A stretch of 64,000 nucleotides of DNA from Nocardia seriolae NBRC 15557 (GTDB taxonomy: Bacteria > Actinomycetota > Actinomycetes > Mycobacteriales > Mycobacteriaceae). Of the stretch, positions 61,852-64,000 are shown one piece after another. The first letter of the stretch is position 1. Each line of letters starts with the position of its first letter. The stretch covers positions 1 through 64,000 of the forward strand of contig NZ_BJWY01000012.1 in NCBI RefSeq assembly GCF_007990715.1. The letters are read 5' to 3'. A program made the translations under genes and the position numbers. Under the pieces are notes generated by a model, which was not told the origin of the DNA, did no database searches, and worked only from the letters and a program-made list of their open reading frames with translations.

Positions 61852-62553
61852 TCAGTTGTCGCCGAACAAGCGGCGGCGTTGCTGTTCTTCGGCCTGGGCT
61901 GCGGCCAGGCGGCGCTGTTCCTCGGCCGCGAGCTGCACCGAGGTGCGGGCCCACACCACCCGGACCCAGTGGAAGGTCAGCACGATGATCGCGATGGTCG
62001 CCACGATCAACCCGATGCCCGGGCCCGCGCCGTGGTAGTTGCCCAGACCCGGGGTCTGCCGGTGCCAGATGGACAGCACGCCGAACACGCTGCCGATGGC
62101 CGAGCCCGCGACCGCGATCCAGGCCAGCAGCCAGCGGCGGGTGATCAACGCCAGCACGGAGAACCCGATGCCGAACACGACCACGAACCACACGAACAGC
62201 CGCGAGGGCAGTCCGATGTGATCGGCCTGCGCGACCGTGTCGTACAGCAGCACATCGAAACCGCGCGTCTTGCCCGCGTGCGGCAGCACCAGCGAGGCCA
62301 GCAGCACGAACACCGAACCCGCGACCACCATGGCCCGCACGCCCGGGTCGATCTCCCCCGCGATCTTGCGCTCGACGGCCTCGAGATCCGAACGGAACTG
62401 CTCGAAGTCCTGACTGTTCTCGGCCGCCTTCATGCTCTCCTCGTTCGCCTCGGGTGCCCGATCTGACACCGGTTCCGCCTGTGCTGCTTGCTCTTCCGGG
62501 TTCTCCGGTCGGTCACCGCCCGCATCGGGGCCGGTGGGCTGCTGCTCGGTCAT
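61852..62553 (-). CDS. Rv2732c-like membrane protein
   Basis: The 233-residue protein has an acidic disordered N-terminus (1-55), a short helix, four hydrophobic segments (about 75-92, 115-135, 140-160 and 175-197) and a charged, Gln/Ala-rich C-terminal tail (LAAEEQRRLAAAQAEEQQ). Orthologues lie beside miaB in mycobacteria. The function is unknown. The ATG is preceded by a GAGCGG stretch. It lies 200 bases downstream of the miaB stop on the same strand. Confidence 0.8.
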   Translation of the reverse strand: MTEQQPTGPDAGGDRPENPEEQAAQAEPVSDRAPEANEESMKAAENSQDFEQFRSDLEAVERKIAGEIDPGVRAMVVAGSVFVLLASLVLPHAGKTRGFDVLLYDTVAQADHIGLPSRLFVWFVVVFGIGFSVLALITRRWLLAWIAVAGSAIGSVFGVLSIWHRQTPGLGNYHGAGPGIGLIVATIAIIVLTFHWVRVVWARTSVQLAAEEQRRLAAAQAEEQQRRRLFGDN

Positions 62554-62757
62554 ACCGCTCGCGATCCTCGCTCACGCCTGGCGCGTACTGATTGGTCGGC
62601 GGCGGGCGGTCCGGAGTTCCCGCCACGGGCGAATCCACCCGCACGTACCCAACGCATCCTGCCCTATGACGCTGCGTAGTTGACAGCGACCCCGCCATTC
62701 CGGCAAACCACGCAGACGAGGAAGCGCCGGAATGACACGGAAGGCGCGGCCGGAACC

Positions 62758-64000
62758 TCAGTCGCCGCAGGCGGAACCGCAGCCCGCGGCGGCGGTCTCG
62801 ACCACGATCGGAGCGCCGATGCCGGGCAGGCCCAGGCCGACGCCGATGGGGGCGGTCTTGGGGGTGATGCCGCGTGCGTGGGCGTCACCGGCCGCGGTGC
62901 GGCGGTGGGTCAGCACTTCGCCGTCGGCGATGAGGTAGTGCGGGGCCGCGCCGGTGACATCGATGGTGATGATGTCGCCGGGGCGGATCTCGGTGCCGGG
63001 GGCCGGGTTCACCGGCGGGCGGAAGTGGACGAGGCGGCCGTCGCGGGCGCGGCCGGACATGCGGGCGGTCTTGTCGTTCTTCTTGCCCGCGCCCTCGGCG
63101 ACCAGCAGTTCGACGGTGGTGCCGAGCAGGGCCTGGTTGCCTTCGAGGGAGATCCGCTCCTGTAGCGCGATGAGGCGGTCATAGCGTTCCTGCACGACCT
63201 CCTTGGGCAGCTGATCGGGCATGGTCGCGGCGGGAGTTCCGGGGCGGATCGAGTACTGGAAGGTGAAGGCACTGGTGAAACGCGCCTGCGCCACCACATC
63301 CAGGGTGGCCTGGAAGTCCTCCTCGGTCTCGCCGGGGAAGCCGACGATGATGTCGGTGGTGATGGCCGCGTGCGGCATGGCCGCACGCACCTTCTCGATG
63401 ATCCCGAGGAACTTGGCGCTGCGGTAGGAGCGGCGCATGGCCTTCAAAACCCGATCCGAGCCCGACTGCAACGGCATGTGCAGCTGCGGGCACACGTTCG
63501 GCGTCTCCGCCATGGCCTCGATGACGTCGTCGGTGAACTCGGCCGGGTGCGGGGAGGTGAAGCGCACCCGCTCGAGGCCCTCGATAGTTCCGGTGGCGCG
63601 CAGCAGCTTCGCGAACGCGCCGCGGTCGCGCTCCTCGGTCGGGTCGGCGAAGGAGACACCGTAGGAGTTCACGTTCTGACCCAGCAGCGTCACCTCGAGC
63701 ACGCCCTGATCGACCAGCGCCTGCACCTCGGCGAGCACGTCGCCGGGCCGCCGGTCGACCTCCTTGCCGCGCAGCGACGGGACGATGCAGAACGTGCAGG
63801 TGTTGTTGCAGCCCACCGAGATCGACACCCAGCCCGCGTAGGCGGACTCGCGCTTGGCGGGCAGCGTCGACGGAAACGCTTCCAGCGCTTCGATGATCTC
63901 GACCTGGGCCGCTTCATTGTGGCGGGCCCGCTCCAGCAGCACCGGCAGCGAGCCGATGTTGTGGGTGCCGAACACCACATCCACCCAGGGGGCCTTCTTG
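62758..64000 (-). CDS. miaB: tRNA methylthiotransferase MiaB (partial, runs off right edge)
   Basis: The visible 414 or so residues include the end of the UPF0004 domain ([16 protein letters not shown]), the radical-SAM cluster motif [51 protein letters not shown] and a C-terminal TRAM domain ([21 protein letters not shown]). It adds the methylthio group to i6A37 made by MiaA. The first part of the N-terminal domain lies beyond base 64000. The C-terminus ends in a Cys-containing [11 protein letters not shown] tail. Confidence 0.95.
   Translation of the reverse strand, partial: KKAPWVDVVFGTHNIGSLPVLLERARHNEAAQVEIIEALEAFPSTLPAKRESAYAGWVSISVGCNNTCTFCIVPSLRGKEVDRRPGDVLAEVQALVDQGVLEVTLLGQNVNSYGVSFADPTEERDRGAFAKLLRATGTIEGLERVRFTSPHPAEFTDDVIEAMAETPNVCPQLHMPLQSGSDRVLKAMRRSYRSAKFLGIIEKVRAAMPHAAITTDIIVGFPGETEEDFQATLDVVAQARFTSAFTFQYSIRPGTPAATMPDQLPKEVVQERYDRLIALQERISLEGNQALLGTTVELLVAEGAGKKNDKTARMSGRARDGRLVHFRPPVNPAPGTEIRPGDIITIDVTGAAPHYLIADGEVLTHRRTAAGDAHARGITPKTAPIGVGLGLPGIGAPIVVETAAAGCGSACGD

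Overview
The window is high-GC actinomycete DNA with GTG/TTG starts and AGGAG-type ribosome sites, most likely from Nocardia or a close relative in Mycobacteriales. The right-hand backbone follows the mycobacterial order of miaB, an Rv2732c-like membrane protein, an Rv2731-like DUF349 protein, an Rv2728c-like protein, miaA, dapF and hflX. The acyl-CoA dehydrogenase at 39272-40417 looks like FadE20, which I recall lying next to hflX in Mycobacterium. If so, the backbone has taken up accessory DNA at several points.

Left edge (1-5.4 kb): a secreted beta-lactamase-fold serine hydrolase, a ChrA chromate transporter, then gene debris. The debris is the C-terminal end of an unknown gene, a methyltransferase fused to an Ag85-type esterase tail, a broken glycosyltransferase and a RibD/DHFR-type remnant. 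Intact genes for a DUF732-like secreted protein and a Roadblock/LC7-like protein lie among it.

Centre (5.5-38.2 kb, minus strand): a lipopeptide biosynthetic operon. In order of transcription it reads an unusual Old Yellow Enzyme homologue, a fatty-acyl-AMP ligase (FAAL), an ACP fused to a luciferase-like monooxygenase, and a 28.5-kb seven-module NRPS locus ending in a thioesterase. Module 1 has a clear Thr code, and its A domain is interrupted by an FkbM-type methyltransferase. Epimerases sit in modules 2, 4 and 5, and every downstream C domain is of the matching type. The expected product is a fatty-acylated heptapeptide: (methylated?) Thr, D, L, D, D, L, L. The locus is split into two frames by loss of one G in a five-G run at an E/C junction. 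Restoring that base gives one reading frame of 9,498 residues.

Region 38.2-51.7 kb: truncated MFS and hypothetical genes, a FadE20-like dehydrogenase, a PlsC-type acyltransferase, a FadD-type ligase, a proline iminopeptidase with an abnormal tail, a TetR/MpaB-oxygenase pair with a clear inverted repeat, a DosR-like response regulator, two opposed hydrolase stubs, an intact alpha/beta hydrolase, a seven-repeat beta-propeller protein, and an XRE/DUF397 pair facing two very small genes. Three copies of a palindromic intergenic repeat occur here.

Region 51.7-64 kb: hflX, dapF, a divergent SpoU-type methyltransferase, miaA, the Rv2728c-like gene, the DUF349 gene, a decayed FitAB/VapBC-type toxin-antitoxin pair, a GlxA-type regulator divergent from an MFS exporter, the Rv2732c-like gene and miaB, which runs off the right edge. 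I saw no tRNA, rRNA, CRISPR array or transposase.
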